DNA of 64,000 bases. It comes from Verrucomicrobiota bacterium. Its GTDB lineage: Bacteria > Verrucomicrobiota > Verrucomicrobiia > Limisphaerales > JAFGQR01. The notes under the pieces were generated by a model, which saw nothing but the letters and a program-made list of their open reading frames with translations, did no database searches and was not told where the DNA came from. The stretch spans positions 30,432 to 94,431 of the forward strand of contig JAFGQR010000022.1 in NCBI GenBank assembly GCA_016935555.1. Direction: 5' to 3'. Below, one piece after another: positions 26,288 to 36,796 of the stretch. The stretch's first letter is position 1; the number at the start of each line of letters is the position of its first letter. Position numbers and translations under genes: made by a program.

Positions 26288-29200
26288 ATGCCCATGAACG
26301 CCCCAGCATTTCCGATGACCCCCTCCCTTCCGGTGCCGGGCCGCGCCGCTCCCGGCGCGCCGCGTCAGTATCCGATCCCAGTCCGCCCGTTTGATGGCGC
26401 CGCGAGTGCGCAGGGTCTTGTCCGCTGCGGGCCGGCAGGCGCTTGGCCGGCGGTGCTGGGGTTGCTTGCGATGGTCCTGGGCACGCAGGTTGTGGCTGCC
26501 GGCGAGCCGGCCGGGCCGCTGCCGCCCGCCGGTCCTCCGGGGTTGGCCTACACCAACGAGTTCTTTCCCGGCACGCGTTACCGCCCCACCGTGCCCACGC
26601 AGCAGGAGATCGTGGGGTTCACGCCCGGGCAGCGGGCGGCGAGCGCCGCGGAGGTGGCGCAATGCCTGCGCGCATGGGCTGGCGCGGCCCCTGAACGGAC
26701 GCGCCTGGTCGAATACGCCCGCAGCCATGAAGGCCGTGCGCTGCACTACCTCGTGGTGACGGCGCCGGAGAACCTCGGGCGGCTCGAGGCGATTCGCACC
26801 GGCCTGGCCAGACTGGCCGATCCGCGCACCCTGGCCGAGGGCGAGGCCCGGCGGCTGGTGCGGGAATCGCCCGCGGTGGGGTGGGCCGGGTTCACGATTC
26901 ACGGGGACGAAACGGAGGGCAGCGACGCTGCGTTGGTGCTGGTGTATCATTTGGTGGCTGCGGAGGATCCCGCCGTCGCCGAGCTGCTCAAGAACGTCGT
27001 CGTCATCGTCGATCCGCTGATGAATCCCGACGGGCGCGACCGGTTCGTGAAAACCATCGCCGAGCACCGGGGCGCCCTGCCGAACGTGGACAGCCAGTCG
27101 CTGGTTCATGCGGGGTATTGGCCCCGGGGCCGCGGCAACCATTATCTGTTTGACCTGAACCGCGACTCGATTCTCGGGGTGCACCCTGAGACGCGCGGGC
27201 GCCTCCGGGAGTTCATCCGGTGGAACCCGCAGTTGTTCATCGACGGGCACGGCATGGGGCCGTTCGAGACGCACCTGTTTTCGCCGCCGCGCCCGCCGAT
27301 CAACCCGAACATCCCCGACGGCCGGGGGCGGTGGGCGGCGTTGTTTGCGCGGGACCAGGCGCAGGCGTTCGACCGGGAGCACCTGTTGTATTACACGGGG
27401 GAGTGGCATGAGGAGTGGTATCCGGGCTACTGCGACGCCTGGGCTTCGTCCCGAGGGGCCATCGGCATCCTCTACGAGCAGGCCCGCGTCGCCGAAAACG
27501 GCGTGCGGCGTCCCGACGGACGGATTTTGAGTTATCGGGAGTCGATGCGGCATCATGTGATTGGGGCGATGGCCAATCTGACCACGCTCAGCCGCCATCG
27601 CCAGGCGCTGCTGGAATACTTCGTCGGCACGCGCCGGGCGGCCGTGGCCGCCGAGGGTGCGTATGCGAACCGGACGTTTGCGGTGCTGCCGACCGCTAAC
27701 CGGTCGCGTCTGCAGGACTTGGCGGCCACGCTTCAGGTGCAGGGCATCGAGGTGTTCGAGGCCGCCTCGAGCTTCGTCGCTTCCCGGGCGGTGGACCAGC
27801 TGGGGCGGTCCCTGACCAACGCCCAAGTCCCCGCCGGAACGCTGCTGGTCCCCAACCGCCAACCCCTCGGGCATCTCGTCGCGGCCATCCTCGAGTTCGA
27901 TCCGCGCCTGCCCCGCGAGGTGCTGCAGGAGGAACGCCGGGAGGTGCTGCGGACCGGCCGGTCGCGCATCTACGATGTCACCGCGTGGAACCTGACGATG
28001 TTGTTCGGCCTGGAGGCTTGGACGCTGGCGCAACCGATGCCCGCCGACCCCCGGCCATGGGCGCCGGCTTCGGCTCCGCCCAGGCGCGGCATGCTGCCCG
28101 GCGGCGGGGCGGTCGCGTGGGTGCTGGACGGTGCGGACGACCGTTCCGTGGCGGCGGCGGCGCGGCTGATGGAGCAAGGCGTCGAAGTGCGCGTTGCGGA
28201 CAAGCCCTTCCGGTTCGAGGGAACCCCGTTTGCGCGCGGGTCGGTGGTGATCACGCGCCTCGACAACCGGGGGTTTGACGGCGACCTGCAGCAAACCGTC
28301 GCGCGCACGGCCGACGCCCTCAACCTTGCCACCGTCGCAGTCGGCACCGGCCTGGGCGAAGGCGACCTGCCGGACCTGGGCGGGCGCCATTTCCGGCGGC
28401 TGCAGCCGCCGCGGATTGCGGTGTTGGGCCGGGGGGCGTTCAGCCCGACGGATTACGGGGCGACGTGGTATGTGCTGGACAAGCATCTGGGCATTCGCCA
28501 TTCGCATCTGGAGGAGGGCCGCGCGCCGGACCTGGCCCGCTACAACGTGGTGGTGGCGCCGGACCGGGGCGGGGCGCCTCTGCCGGAGGCGTTGGCCACG
28601 GCGCTGAAGGACTGGGTGAAAGGCGGCGGCACGTTGGTCGCCGTCGGCAATTCCGCCGCCCAGTTCACACCGGAAAAAGCCGCCTTCAGCAAGGTCCGCA
28701 CCTTGCCGGATGTCCTCGGCCGATTGCCCGAATACGAACTGGCCGTCCTGCGCGAGTGGCTTGCATGGACAGGTGCGCTGCCCGCAGACGAAGCCACTTG
28801 GGCGCACACGGTCACGCCGGACCTGCGGTATCCGTGGCCGGCCGCCGGCGGCGCGTTGCCCGACGAAAAGGAGCTCAAGAAGCGCGATGCCTGGCAGGGG
28901 CTGTTCATGCCGGAAGGCACGCTGCTGGCCGGGCGTGTGGACACCAACCACTGGCTGACCGCCGGCTGCGGCGAACGGCTGCCGCTCCTCGTGGGCACCG
29001 GCCCCGTCCTCATGTCCGCCGGCGGCGTCGAAACTCCCATCCGGCACGGGTGCTGGACCCGCGCCGAGACGAATCCGCCCGTGGTTGCCCCGGCCCACGC
29101 GGATGCGAATCCGGTGTCGGCTTCGGGCTCGGGGAAGCCCGGGACGGCGGCCAAGCCGGAATTGAAGCCGGCGCCGCGGATTGGGTGGTGCGCGCCTCCC

Positions 29201-29428
29201 GAGGGCATGCACCTTCAGCTGCGCATGAGCGGGCTGTTGTGGCCCGAAGCGGCCCATCGTCTTGCCAACGCCGCCGCCGTCACGCGCGAGTCGTTCGGGC
29301 GCGGCCAGATCATTTTGTTTGCGGCGCCGCCCGTGTTCCGGGCCAGCTCGCGCGGTGCCATGCGGGCGTTTCAAAACGCGCTCGTTTACGGCCCAGGGTT
29401 CGGCGCCGCCCAGACCGTCACGCCGTAG
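26288..29428 (+). CDS. M14-family zinc carboxypeptidase, secreted
   Basis: 1046 aa. A hydrophobic export segment (WPAVLGLLAMVLGTQVVAAG) lies at about residues 54-73 after a long n-region. The M14 domain follows with zinc ligands in IHGDETEG (H-x2-E) and a likely third histidine in FIDGHGMG; VDPLMNPDGRDRF and NLNRD-type residues (FDLNRDSI) match substrate-binding positions of the family. The remaining about 600 residues include a glutamine-amidotransferase-like stretch (VLGRGAFSPTDYGATWYVLD; GGGTLVAVGNSAAQF). Such large M14 proteins are periplasmic or secreted peptidases of unknown specificity. The start could lie further in (ATG at 26294 or 26321). Confidence 0.87.
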   Translation: MPMNAPAFPMTPSLPVPGRAAPGAPRQYPIPVRPFDGAASAQGLVRCGPAGAWPAVLGLLAMVLGTQVVAAGEPAGPLPPAGPPGLAYTNEFFPGTRYRPTVPTQQEIVGFTPGQRAASAAEVAQCLRAWAGAAPERTRLVEYARSHEGRALHYLVVTAPENLGRLEAIRTGLARLADPRTLAEGEARRLVRESPAVGWAGFTIHGDETEGSDAALVLVYHLVAAEDPAVAELLKNVVVIVDPLMNPDGRDRFVKTIAEHRGALPNVDSQSLVHAGYWPRGRGNHYLFDLNRDSILGVHPETRGRLREFIRWNPQLFIDGHGMGPFETHLFSPPRPPINPNIPDGRGRWAALFARDQAQAFDREHLLYYTGEWHEEWYPGYCDAWASSRGAIGILYEQARVAENGVRRPDGRILSYRESMRHHVIGAMANLTTLSRHRQALLEYFVGTRRAAVAAEGAYANRTFAVLPTANRSRLQDLAATLQVQGIEVFEAASSFVASRAVDQLGRSLTNAQVPAGTLLVPNRQPLGHLVAAILEFDPRLPREVLQEERREVLRTGRSRIYDVTAWNLTMLFGLEAWTLAQPMPADPRPWAPASAPPRRGMLPGGGAVAWVLDGADDRSVAAAARLMEQGVEVRVADKPFRFEGTPFARGSVVITRLDNRGFDGDLQQTVARTADALNLATVAVGTGLGEGDLPDLGGRHFRRLQPPRIAVLGRGAFSPTDYGATWYVLDKHLGIRHSHLEEGRAPDLARYNVVVAPDRGGAPLPEALATALKDWVKGGGTLVAVGNSAAQFTPEKAAFSKVRTLPDVLGRLPEYELAVLREWLAWTGALPADEATWAHTVTPDLRYPWPAAGGALPDEKELKKRDAWQGLFMPEGTLLAGRVDTNHWLTAGCGERLPLLVGTGPVLMSAGGVETPIRHGCWTRAETNPPVVAPAHADANPVSASGSGKPGTAAKPELKPAPRIGWCAPPEGMHLQLRMSGLLWPEAAHRLANAAAVTRESFGRGQIILFAAPPVFRASSRGAMRAFQNALVYGPGFGAAQTVTP

Positions 29429-29444
29429 CGGGGATGGGGGCTTG

Positions 29445-30815
29445 CTACAGGTTGTCTCTGCCGAGGCCGTATGCCTTGAGTTTGTATTGGAGGGTGCGGC
29501 GGCTGATGCCGAGCGCTTGGGCGGCGGCTTCGCGGTTGGCGCTGACGTGGGTGAGGGTTTTGCGGATGAGGAGTTTTTCGACTTCGGCGAGGGTCATGCC
29601 GGGGCGGAGAGTGAAGGTGTGGGGATCCCGGTGCAGCTCGGTGAGGAAGGGTGGCAGGTCGGCGGGGGTGATGAGGGGGGCGGGGCAGGTGATGACGAGC
29701 CGTTCGACGAGGTTGCGGAGTTGGCGGACGTTGCCGGGCCAGGGAAAGCGCTGGCAGAGTTCCATGGTTTCGCGCGCAAACCCTTTGCGGCGGCGTTTGT
29801 GTTTGGCGGAGAAATGCCCGAGAAACGACTCGACCAGCAGCGGGATGTCCTCGGGGCGCTCGCGCAGCGGCGGCAGGGCGATGGGGACAATCTGCAGCCG
29901 GTAGAGGAGATCCTCGCGGAAGCGGCCTGCGGCGACCGCCTGCTGCAGGTTCCTGTTGGTGGCGGCAATGAGGCGGACATTGACGCGGACGAGGTCGGTG
30001 CCGCCCACCATGCGGAAGCAGCCTTCCTCGATGACGCGGAGCAGGTCGCCCTGGCCTTTGGGGGGCAGATCGCTGATTTCGTCGAGAAAGAGCGTGCCTT
30101 GGTTGGCGAGTTGGAACCGGCCGGGGGTGGTGGCGGTGGCGCCCGTGAAGGCGCCCTTGACATGGCCGAACAGTTCGGACTCGGCGAGGGGCTCGGGCAC
30201 GGCGGCGCAGTTGACGGTGACAAACGGGCCGGCGCTCCGGGCGCTTTGCTGGTGGATCGAGCGGGCCACCAGTTCCTTGCCCGTGCCGCTCTCGCCTTCG
30301 AGCAGCACCGTCACGTCGCTGCGCGCCACGCTCTCGACAAGCCCGATGACGGCGCGCATGGCGTCGGTCTGGCTGATCAGGAGGCTCGGCTCGGAGCGTT
30401 TCTGCAGACGCAGGCGCAGCTCGTGGTTTTCCGCAACCAGGGCCTGGAACTCGAGCGCTTTGCGGACCACAGCGCGCAGCCGTTTCAGGTCGATGGGCTT
30501 GGTCAGGTAATCGTAGGCCCCCTCCTTCATGGCCTCCACCGCGCTTTCCACCGTCCCGTAGGCCGTCATCAGAATGAACACGGTGTCGCGGCTGTTCTGC
30601 TTGACGCGCGTCAGCAGCTCCAGGCCGCTGATCCCCGGCATCTTGATGTCCGAAATCACCAGGTTGAACAGGCGCGTCTCCATGACCTTCAACGCGTCGC
30701 GCGGATCCGTGGCGGCTTCCACGTCGTAGCCCTCCCGCTGCAACGCCTCCCGCAGCCCGGCACACAACCCGGGCTCGTCGTCCACAATCAGGATCTTGAT
30801 CCGCGGCTTATCCAT
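29445..30815 (-). CDS. Sigma-54-dependent response regulator, NtrC family
   Basis: 456 aa. The receiver domain (residues about 5-120, phospho-acceptor in NLVISDIKMPG, K in YLTKPID) is followed by an AAA+ sigma-54 activator domain. This has Walker A GESGTGKE, the GAFTGA loop that contacts sigma-54, Walker B GTLFLDEI and the sensor RFREDLLYRL. A Fis-type helix-turn-helix sits at the end (REAAAQALGISRRTLQYKL). It should activate sigma-54 promoters when phosphorylated by the histidine kinase encoded immediately upstream, whose 3' end overlaps this gene by 8 bp. The ATG at 30815 begins the receiver directly. Targets are not evident in the window. Confidence 0.95.
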   Translation of the reverse strand: MDKPRIKILIVDDEPGLCAGLREALQREGYDVEAATDPRDALKVMETRLFNLVISDIKMPGISGLELLTRVKQNSRDTVFILMTAYGTVESAVEAMKEGAYDYLTKPIDLKRLRAVVRKALEFQALVAENHELRLRLQKRSEPSLLISQTDAMRAVIGLVESVARSDVTVLLEGESGTGKELVARSIHQQSARSAGPFVTVNCAAVPEPLAESELFGHVKGAFTGATATTPGRFQLANQGTLFLDEISDLPPKGQGDLLRVIEEGCFRMVGGTDLVRVNVRLIAATNRNLQQAVAAGRFREDLLYRLQIVPIALPPLRERPEDIPLLVESFLGHFSAKHKRRRKGFARETMELCQRFPWPGNVRQLRNLVERLVITCPAPLITPADLPPFLTELHRDPHTFTLRPGMTLAEVEKLLIRKTLTHVSANREAAAQALGISRRTLQYKLKAYGLGRDNL

Positions 30816-31551
30816 GGTCCGTCTCCGCCCGGCGCAGCGGCAGGCGCAACGTGAACGACGCGCCGCCGCCGGGGCAGGTGGCGACGTGCACGGTGCCGCC
30901 GTGGGCGGCGAGAATCTGCTGCACAATCCAGAGACCCAGCCCCGTGCCGTCCGGCTTCGTCGTGAAATAGGGGTCGAACACGCTCGCATGCAGCTCCGCC
31001 GGCACACCCGGCCCCGAGTCCCATACCTCAATCCGCACCGCGCCCGGCTCCGTCCGGCGCGCGTCGATGTGGACGCGGCCCGATTGGCCGACGGCCTGCA
31101 GGGCGTTGATGACGAGGTTGAGCAGGGCCTGCGTCAACTGCCCGGGATCGGCCAGGAACGGCGGCAGGCCGGCTTCGACCTCGAAGTCCAGCGCGATGGC
31201 GTGCGCCTCCGCCTCCGGGCGCAGCAGCCGGCACACATGCTCGCACAGGGCGGGAAGGTTCACGCGCTCCAGCTCCACATGCGAGGTGCCCGCAAGCCGC
31301 AGAAAATGCTGGACCGTCGTCTCCAGCCGCCGCATCTCCGCGCGGATGATCTCCAGCCGGCTGGCCGTCGTCTCCTTCAAGGGCGCGCCCGAGCCCGCCA
31401 GGTCCTCCTCCAGCAGCTGAATGTGCACGTCCAGCGAGCTCAGAGGATTGCGGATTTCATGCGCCAGCCGGGCCAGCAGCCGCGACAACAGCATGCGCTT
31501 CTCCGTGGCCGCCAGTTGGGTGGCGTCTTGACCCAGCGCGGTTGACAGCAT
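30808..31551 (-). CDS. Sensor histidine kinase without a visible sensor domain
   Basis: 247 aa from the ATG at 31551. It contains the HisKA H-box (LARLAHEIRNPLSSLD), N-box (ALLNLVINALQAV), G1 (VWDSGPGVP), F-box (FDPYFTTKPDG) and G2 (GTGLGLWIV) of an orthodox kinase. Only about 25 residues precede the H-box, so it is soluble and has no membrane or PAS sensor as annotated. The frame stays open for about 470 bp upstream, but that part looks like non-coding composition. The stop overlaps the start of the NtrC-type regulator gene, so the two form a cognate pair. The true signal input is unknown; an upstream non-ATG start cannot be excluded. Confidence 0.85.
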   Translation of the reverse strand: MLSTALGQDATQLAATEKRMLLSRLLARLAHEIRNPLSSLDVHIQLLEEDLAGSGAPLKETTASRLEIIRAEMRRLETTVQHFLRLAGTSHVELERVNLPALCEHVCRLLRPEAEAHAIALDFEVEAGLPPFLADPGQLTQALLNLVINALQAVGQSGRVHIDARRTEPGAVRIEVWDSGPGVPAELHASVFDPYFTTKPDGTGLGLWIVQQILAAHGGTVHVATCPGGGASFTLRLPLRRAETDHG

Positions 31552-32012
31552 GTGGTCCACTCGGAATGCCGCAGCAGGCCGCCCGCAAGCCCCCCCCAGC
31601 CCCGCCAGGACTCGCCCCCGACCGGCCGGCTGCGCACAAGCCAAGTATGCGCGCGGCCCGGGGCCATGTCCAAGGCCAAACGCGCGATTCGGGCCCGGGC
31701 CGGTGCCTCCGCCGGTTGTCGGTGGCGGAGCGCGGGCTTCAGTTGCTTTTCCCCCAGATGCGATGGAGCCAAGCGAGCGACTTGCGCTGCGGCAGGCTCG
31801 GAGGCATGTTCCGCAGCGATACGCGACCGAGCGGCCAACGAAGCCCCAAGGCCCGCGGACCCCGCGGCAACACATGCCCGCTGGACGCCGACCGGGATGC
31901 CGGGAATACTCCCTCCAAAACCATGCGCCTGACGACTCCACCCGATGCCGCGGCAGACCGCCCCGGGCCCCGGGCGCCGGACGCGACCGCCAACCCGTGT
32001 GACTCCCGGCAT
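31552..32012. other. Divergent gap, no confident gene
   Basis: 461 bp between the histidine kinase (minus) and the ICMT-like gene (plus). Frames are open on both strands, as is common at this GC content, but none has recognisable domains. Promoters for both genes should lie here. Confidence 0.45.
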
Positions 32013-32495
32013 ATGAACCCGGCAAACCCCGTCCCCTCTTCGTTCCGCGGGCGCGGCGGCCTGTGGGTTGTCGCGCAGAATGTGCTCACGCTGGCCGTCG
32101 TGGCGCTCGGGGTCGTGTTTCAGGGCGACTGGAGCCGCATGCTGCTGATCAGCCTGGGCGCGGTGCTGTTTGCCGCGGGGGGCGCGGTGGGCATTGCGGG
32201 GGTGGCGGCGCTGGGCCGGAACCGGACCTCATTTCCCACGCCGGAGCGGGGCGGCGTCCTGGTGCGGCGCGGCATTTATGCGGCGATGCGGCACCCGCTT
32301 TACGCGAGCGTGATGCTGGCGTCGCTGGGCTGGGCGCTGTTGTGGCAGAGCGGCCCGGCGCTGGCCGCCGCGCTGCTGCTGATCCCTTTGCTCGACGCCA
32401 AGGCCCGCCACGAGGAACGCTGGCTGGTGAGCCATTTCCCGGATTACCCGGATTACCAGCGGCGGGTCCGGCGGTTCATTCCCGGGATCTACTGA
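32013..32495 (+). CDS. ICMT/PEMT-like membrane methyltransferase family protein
   Basis: 160 aa with three or four hydrophobic segments (VVAQNVLTLAVVALGVVF; MLLISLGAVLFAAGGAVGIAGV; VMLASLGWALLW; ALAAALLLIPLL). The signature of isoprenylcysteine/phospholipid methyltransferase-like proteins is present: RRGIYAAMRHPLYASVML, then the acidic C-terminal KARHEERWLVSHFPDYPDYQRRV. These bind SAM at the RHP-x-Y and EE motifs and methylate lipids or lipidated substrates at the membrane. The substrate here is unknown. It is convergent with groEL; a GC-rich hairpin lies between them. Confidence 0.85.
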   Translation: MNPANPVPSSFRGRGGLWVVAQNVLTLAVVALGVVFQGDWSRMLLISLGAVLFAAGGAVGIAGVAALGRNRTSFPTPERGGVLVRRGIYAAMRHPLYASVMLASLGWALLWQSGPALAAALLLIPLLDAKARHEERWLVSHFPDYPDYQRRVRRFIPGIY

Positions 32496-32547
32496 GCCGG
32501 ACAGGGTGGTCGACATTCGAGGTTGGACGAAGTGTCCAAAGACAACA

Positions 32548-32573
32548 GCGGGGCTGGCGCACGCCAGCCCCGC
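32548..32573. terminator. Bidirectional GC-rich hairpin between convergent genes
   Basis: GCGGGGCTGGCG and its exact complement (12 bp each side) form a near-perfect stem with a minimal loop. It lies about 50 bp after the ICMT-like stop and about 37 bp beyond the groEL stop. There is no T tract on either side, so termination may need Rho or rely on the stem alone. Confidence 0.6.
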
Positions 32574-32609
32574 CGGTGATGGCCTCGAACAGTGTGAGGC
32601 CTCAGAAGC

Positions 32610-34250
32610 TTAATAGTCCATGTCGCCCATGCCGCCGTGTCCCGGAGGCCCGCCGGCCGGTTTCTTTTCCTTTTCGGGGATTTCCGTCACCAGGCATTCG
32701 GTGGTGAGGAGCAGTCCGGCGATGGAGGCGGCGTTTTGGAGGGCGGTGCGGGTGACCTTCTTGGGGTCCACCACCCCGGCCTTGACGAGGTCTTCGTAGT
32801 CGTCGGTGGAGACGTTGTAGCCCTCGTTGCCCTTGCGTTTCTTGACTTCCTCGACGACGACGGAGCCTTCGACCCCGGCGTTGTCGGCGAGCGCGCGGGT
32901 GGGGAACTCGACGGCGCGTTTGACGATGTCGACGCCAATCCGCTCGTCGTCGTTGGCGGGCTTGACCGTGTCGATGGCGGAGATGCAGCGCAGGAGCGCG
33001 ACGCCGCCGCCGGGCACGATGCCTTCTTCGACGGCTGCGCGGGTGGCGTGCAGGGCGTCTTCGACGCGGGCTTTTTTCTCCTTCATTTCGGTTTCGGTCG
33101 CGGCGCCGACATTGATGACGGCGACGCCGCCGGCGAGTTTGGCGAGGCGTTCCTGGAGTTTCTCGCGGTCGTAGTCGGAGGTGGTTTCCTCGATCTGGCG
33201 CCGGATCTGGTTGATGCGGCCCTGGATTTCGGAGCTCTTGCCGTAGCCTTCGACGATGGTGGTGTTTTCCTTGTCGACCACGATGTTCTTGGCGCGGCCC
33301 AAGTCGCTCAATTCGAGGTTCTCGAGCTTGATGCCGAGGTCTTCCGTGATGCACTTGCCGCCGGTGAGGATGGCGATGTCCTCGAGCATGGCTTTGCGGC
33401 GGTCGCCGAAGCCGGGGGCCTTGACGGCGCAGCAGTTCAGGGTGCCGCGCAGTTTGTTGACGACCAGGGTGGCCAGCGCCTCGCCCTCGACTTCCTCGGA
33501 GCAGATGAGCAGGGGCTTGCCGACCTTGGCGATTTTCTCGAGCAGCGGCAGCAGGTCTTTGAGGCTGCTGATCTTTTTCTCGTAGATGAGGATGTAGGCT
33601 TCCTCAAGCTTGGCTTCCATGGTTTCGGCGTTGGTGACGAAGTAGGGGGAGAGGTAGCCCTTGTCGAACTGCATGCCTTCGACCACCTCGAGGGTGGTTT
33701 CGATCGACTTGGCTTCCTCGACGGTGATGGTGCCGTCCTTGCCCACCTTGTCCATGGCGTCGGCGATGATTTCGCCGATGGTGGTGTCCCAGTTGGCCGA
33801 CACGGTGGCGACCTGCTTGATCTCCTCCTTGTCCTTGACCTTCTTGGCAATCTTGTCGAGCTGCGTCACGGCCGCCTCGACCGCTTTGGAAACGCCGCGC
33901 TGGATGCCGATCGGGTTGGCGCCGGAGGTGACGAACTTCAGGCCTTCGCGGTAGATGGCCTCCGCGAGGACCGTCGCCGTCGTGGTGCCGTCGCCGGCGG
34001 CGTCGCTGGTCTTGCTCGCCACTTCGCGCACCATCTGGGCCCCCATGTTTTCATAGGGATCCTCAAGCTCGATTTCCTTGGCGACGGTGACGCCGTCCTT
34101 GGTGACGGTGGGGGAGCCGAATTTTTTGTCGAGCACCACGTTGCGGCCTTTGGGGCCGAGCGTGGCGGTGACGGCTCTGGAGAGTTTGGCGACGCCGCGC
34201 AGGATGGCCTGGCGGGCGGCTTCGTCAAAGATGAGTTGTTTGGCTGCCAT
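32610..34250 (-). CDS. groEL: Chaperonin GroEL
   Basis: 546 aa, normal length. The 60-kDa chaperonin forms the double-ring folding chamber and uses ATP. The N-terminus [34 protein letters not shown], the ATPase loop [14 protein letters not shown] and [14 protein letters not shown] are all present. The tail is GG/M-rich ([14 protein letters not shown]). It lies 40 bp downstream of groES in the same direction and forms the usual groESL operon. Confidence 0.99.
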   Translation of the reverse strand: MAAKQLIFDEAARQAILRGVAKLSRAVTATLGPKGRNVVLDKKFGSPTVTKDGVTVAKEIELEDPYENMGAQMVREVASKTSDAAGDGTTTATVLAEAIYREGLKFVTSGANPIGIQRGVSKAVEAAVTQLDKIAKKVKDKEEIKQVATVSANWDTTIGEIIADAMDKVGKDGTITVEEAKSIETTLEVVEGMQFDKGYLSPYFVTNAETMEAKLEEAYILIYEKKISSLKDLLPLLEKIAKVGKPLLICSEEVEGEALATLVVNKLRGTLNCCAVKAPGFGDRRKAMLEDIAILTGGKCITEDLGIKLENLELSDLGRAKNIVVDKENTTIVEGYGKSSEIQGRINQIRRQIEETTSDYDREKLQERLAKLAGGVAVINVGAATETEMKEKKARVEDALHATRAAVEEGIVPGGGVALLRCISAIDTVKPANDDERIGVDIVKRAVEFPTRALADNAGVEGSVVVEEVKKRKGNEGYNVSTDDYEDLVKAGVVDPKKVTRTALQNAASIAGLLLTTECLVTEIPEKEKKPAGGPPGHGGMGDMDY

Positions 34251-34290
34251 AAATGTGTTGGGGAGTTACGAATTGAAGGTTGCAGGGGGG

Positions 34291-34584
34291 TTATTGAATG
34301 ACGCCGAGAATGTCGTCGGAGTTGAGGATCTTGAATTCCTTGCCGTCCAACTTGATCTCGGTGCCGCCGTACTTGCTGACCAGGACGCGGTCGCCGACTT
34401 TGACCTCGAACGGGATCTTCTTGCCGTCGTCATCGGTCTTGCCCGTGCCCAACGCGCGCACGATGCCTTCCGTGGGTTTTTCCTTGGCGGTGTCCGGAAT
34501 GATGATGCCGCCTTTTTTCACTTCCTTCTCTTCGACGGGTTCCACGAGAACCCGGTCGCCGAGGGGTTTTAACTTGATGGCCAT
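34291..34584 (-). CDS. groES: Co-chaperonin GroES
   Basis: 97 aa. The lid of the GroEL chamber. It opens [39 protein letters not shown], with the mobile loop around [18 protein letters not shown], and closes [18 protein letters not shown]. It is first in the groES-groEL operon and lies 144 bp downstream of dnaK on the same strand, so all three chaperones may share heat-shock control. No CIRCE-type inverted repeat is visible in the 144-bp gap. Confidence 0.99.
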   Translation of the reverse strand: MAIKLKPLGDRVLVEPVEEKEVKKGGIIIPDTAKEKPTEGIVRALGTGKTDDDGKKIPFEVKVGDRVLVSKYGGTEIKLDGKEFKILNSDDILGVIQ

Positions 34585-34728
34585 AGGTGGTTTTGGTGTT
34601 CCTGTTGGTGTCTTGTTTAACTTGCGGTTGAATCAGATCCCGCGGCACCCGCTGCGGGCAATCGGGAGGGCAGCCCGCCCGCCCGGGCCGCTTGAGCGGA
34701 CCCCGGCGGGCATGCCGCGCCGAAAGTG

Positions 34729-36669
34729 TCATTGTTTTTTCTCATCCACAACTTCAGCATCAATAATGGGCCCTTCGTCCTTGCCGCCCCCCGGCGCGGC
34801 GTCGCCGGCGTCCCCCGGGGCCGCGCCGGGGGCCGCCCGGCCGGCCTTGGCCTTTTCGGCGGCCGCCTTGTAGAGCTCGCCCGACACGGCCTGCCACGCC
34901 TCGTTGAGCTTGTCGCTCGCCGCCTTGATCGCGTCGCTGTCGCCGCCCTTGAGCGCCTCCCTTACCGCCGCAATCGCCCCCTCGATGCTGCGCTTGCTCG
35001 CGTCCGAAATCTTGTCGGCATTGTCCTTGAGCATCTTTTCGGACCGGTAGACGGCGCTGTCGGCCTCGTTGCGCGCCTCGACCTGCTCGCGCTGCTTGCG
35101 GTCATCGGCCTCGTGGGCTTCGGCGTCCTTGCGCATCCGGTCGATCTCGTCCTTGCCCAGGCCGCTGCTGGCGGTGATGGTGATCTTCTGCTCCTTGCCG
35201 GTGCCGAGGTCCTTGGCGCTGACGTGCAAAATCCCGTTGGCGTCGATGTCGAACGTGACTTCGATCTGCGGCACACCCCGGGGGGCCGGGGGAATGTCCG
35301 TGAGATGAAACTTGCCGATGGTCTTGTTGTGGGCGGCCATCTGGCGTTCGCCCTGGAGAACGTGGATTTCGACCCCCGGCTGGTTGTCGGAGGCGGTGGA
35401 GAAAATCTCCGATTTGCGGGTGGGGATGGTGGTGTTGCGCTCGATGAGGCGCGTGAACACGCCGCCCAGCGTTTCAATGCCGAGGGAGAGCGGGGTGACA
35501 TCCAGCAGCAGCACATCCTTGACCTCGCCCTTCAAAACGCCGCCTTGAATGGCCGCGCCGACCGCGACTACTTCATCGGGGTTGACGCCCTGGTGCGGAG
35601 CCTTGTTGACCATGGCGTGGGCGGTTTCGACGACGCGCGGCATGCGGGTCATGCCCCCGACCAGCACCAGCTCGTCGATCTTGTCAGCCGGAATGCCGGC
35701 GTCCTTCAAACACGCCCGCACCGGCGTGACGGTGCGCTCAAACAGGTCGTCGCAAAGCTGCTCGAGCTTCGCGCGCGTGAGTTTCGTGCTGATGTGCTTC
35801 GGTCCGCTGGCATCGGCGGTCACAAAGGGCAGGTTGATTTCGTATTGCTGGGCGCTGGACAACGCAATCTTGGCCTTCTCGGCTTCCTCCTTGATCCGCT
35901 GCACCGCGTCCGGCTGCTTCCGCAAATCCATCCCGTGCTCCCGCTTGAACTCGTCAATCACCCAATCCATGATCCGCGCATCCCAGTCGTCCCCCCCAAG
36001 GTGCGTGTCGCCGTTGGTGGCCTTCACCTCAAACACGCCGTCGCCAATCTCCAGCACCGAAATGTCAAACGTGCCCCCGCCAAGATCGTACACGGCGATT
36101 TTCTCGTCTTTTTTCTTGTCCAAACCGTAGGCCAGGGAGGCGGCGGTGGGCTCATTAATGATCCGAAGCACGTCGAGACCTGCGATCCGGCCCGCGTCTT
36201 TCGTGGCTTGCCGCTGCGAATCGTTGAAATAAGCCGGCACGGTGATCACCGCCTGGGTGATTTTCTCGCCCAACCGCACCTCCGCATCCGTCTTGAGCTT
36301 TGTCAGAATCATCGCGGAAATCTCCGGCGGACTCAGCACTTTCGGGCGCCCATCGACCTCCACTTCAACCGCGGCATCGCCGTTGGCCGACCGCACCACC
36401 TTGTACGGAACACGCTTCAGTTCCTCGCTCACTTCATCATACTTGCGTCCCATGAACCGCTTGATCGAGTAGACCGTGTTCCTTGGGTTTGTGACAGACT
36501 GGCGCTTCGCAGCGTCGCCAACCAACCGTTCGCCGCTCTTTGTGAAGGCCACCACGGATGGTGTCGTGCGTTTTCCCTCGGAGTTTTCAAGTACCACTGG
36601 CTCACCGCCTTCCATGATAGACATGCAGGAGTTGGTGGTTCCCAGGTCAATCCCTAAAACTTTTGCCAT
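34729..36669 (-). CDS. dnaK: Chaperone DnaK (Hsp70)
   Basis: 646 aa. The nucleotide-binding domain has phosphate loop 1 [48 protein letters not shown] and [11 protein letters not shown]. The substrate-binding domain has [17 protein letters not shown] and QGER. The lid ends with a G/A-rich linker and the acidic DAEVVDEKK tail. It holds unfolded peptides in ATP-driven cycles with DnaJ/GrpE, neither of which is encoded nearby. The ATG at 36669 opens [13 protein letters not shown]; a longer open frame to 36708 is non-homologous. groES follows 144 bp downstream. Confidence 0.99.
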   Translation of the reverse strand: MAKVLGIDLGTTNSCMSIMEGGEPVVLENSEGKRTTPSVVAFTKSGERLVGDAAKRQSVTNPRNTVYSIKRFMGRKYDEVSEELKRVPYKVVRSANGDAAVEVEVDGRPKVLSPPEISAMILTKLKTDAEVRLGEKITQAVITVPAYFNDSQRQATKDAGRIAGLDVLRIINEPTAASLAYGLDKKKDEKIAVYDLGGGTFDISVLEIGDGVFEVKATNGDTHLGGDDWDARIMDWVIDEFKREHGMDLRKQPDAVQRIKEEAEKAKIALSSAQQYEINLPFVTADASGPKHISTKLTRAKLEQLCDDLFERTVTPVRACLKDAGIPADKIDELVLVGGMTRMPRVVETAHAMVNKAPHQGVNPDEVVAVGAAIQGGVLKGEVKDVLLLDVTPLSLGIETLGGVFTRLIERNTTIPTRKSEIFSTASDNQPGVEIHVLQGERQMAAHNKTIGKFHLTDIPPAPRGVPQIEVTFDIDANGILHVSAKDLGTGKEQKITITASSGLGKDEIDRMRKDAEAHEADDRKQREQVEARNEADSAVYRSEKMLKDNADKISDASKRSIEGAIAAVREALKGGDSDAIKAASDKLNEAWQAVSGELYKAAAEKAKAGRAAPGAAPGDAGDAAPGGGKDEGPIIDAEVVDEKKQ

Positions 36670-36796
36670 ATGTCCAGCTGTTAAAAATTCGTGAATGAAC
36701 TTAAGCAACCGTGATGCCGAACACTATAAAAATGTCTAAAGACTTAAGCATGAGTAAGATACAAATAACGTTCGCGTTTTTTCGACTCCTTGTTGG

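Noticed and set aside
31552..32025. N-terminal extension of the histidine kinase
   Set aside because: The upstream frame is R/G/P-rich with no sensor or membrane segment and ends near the divergent gene's start.
34585..34728. CIRCE operator before groES
   Set aside because: No TTAGCACTC/GAGTGCTAA-type arms are present in the gap between dnaK and groES.
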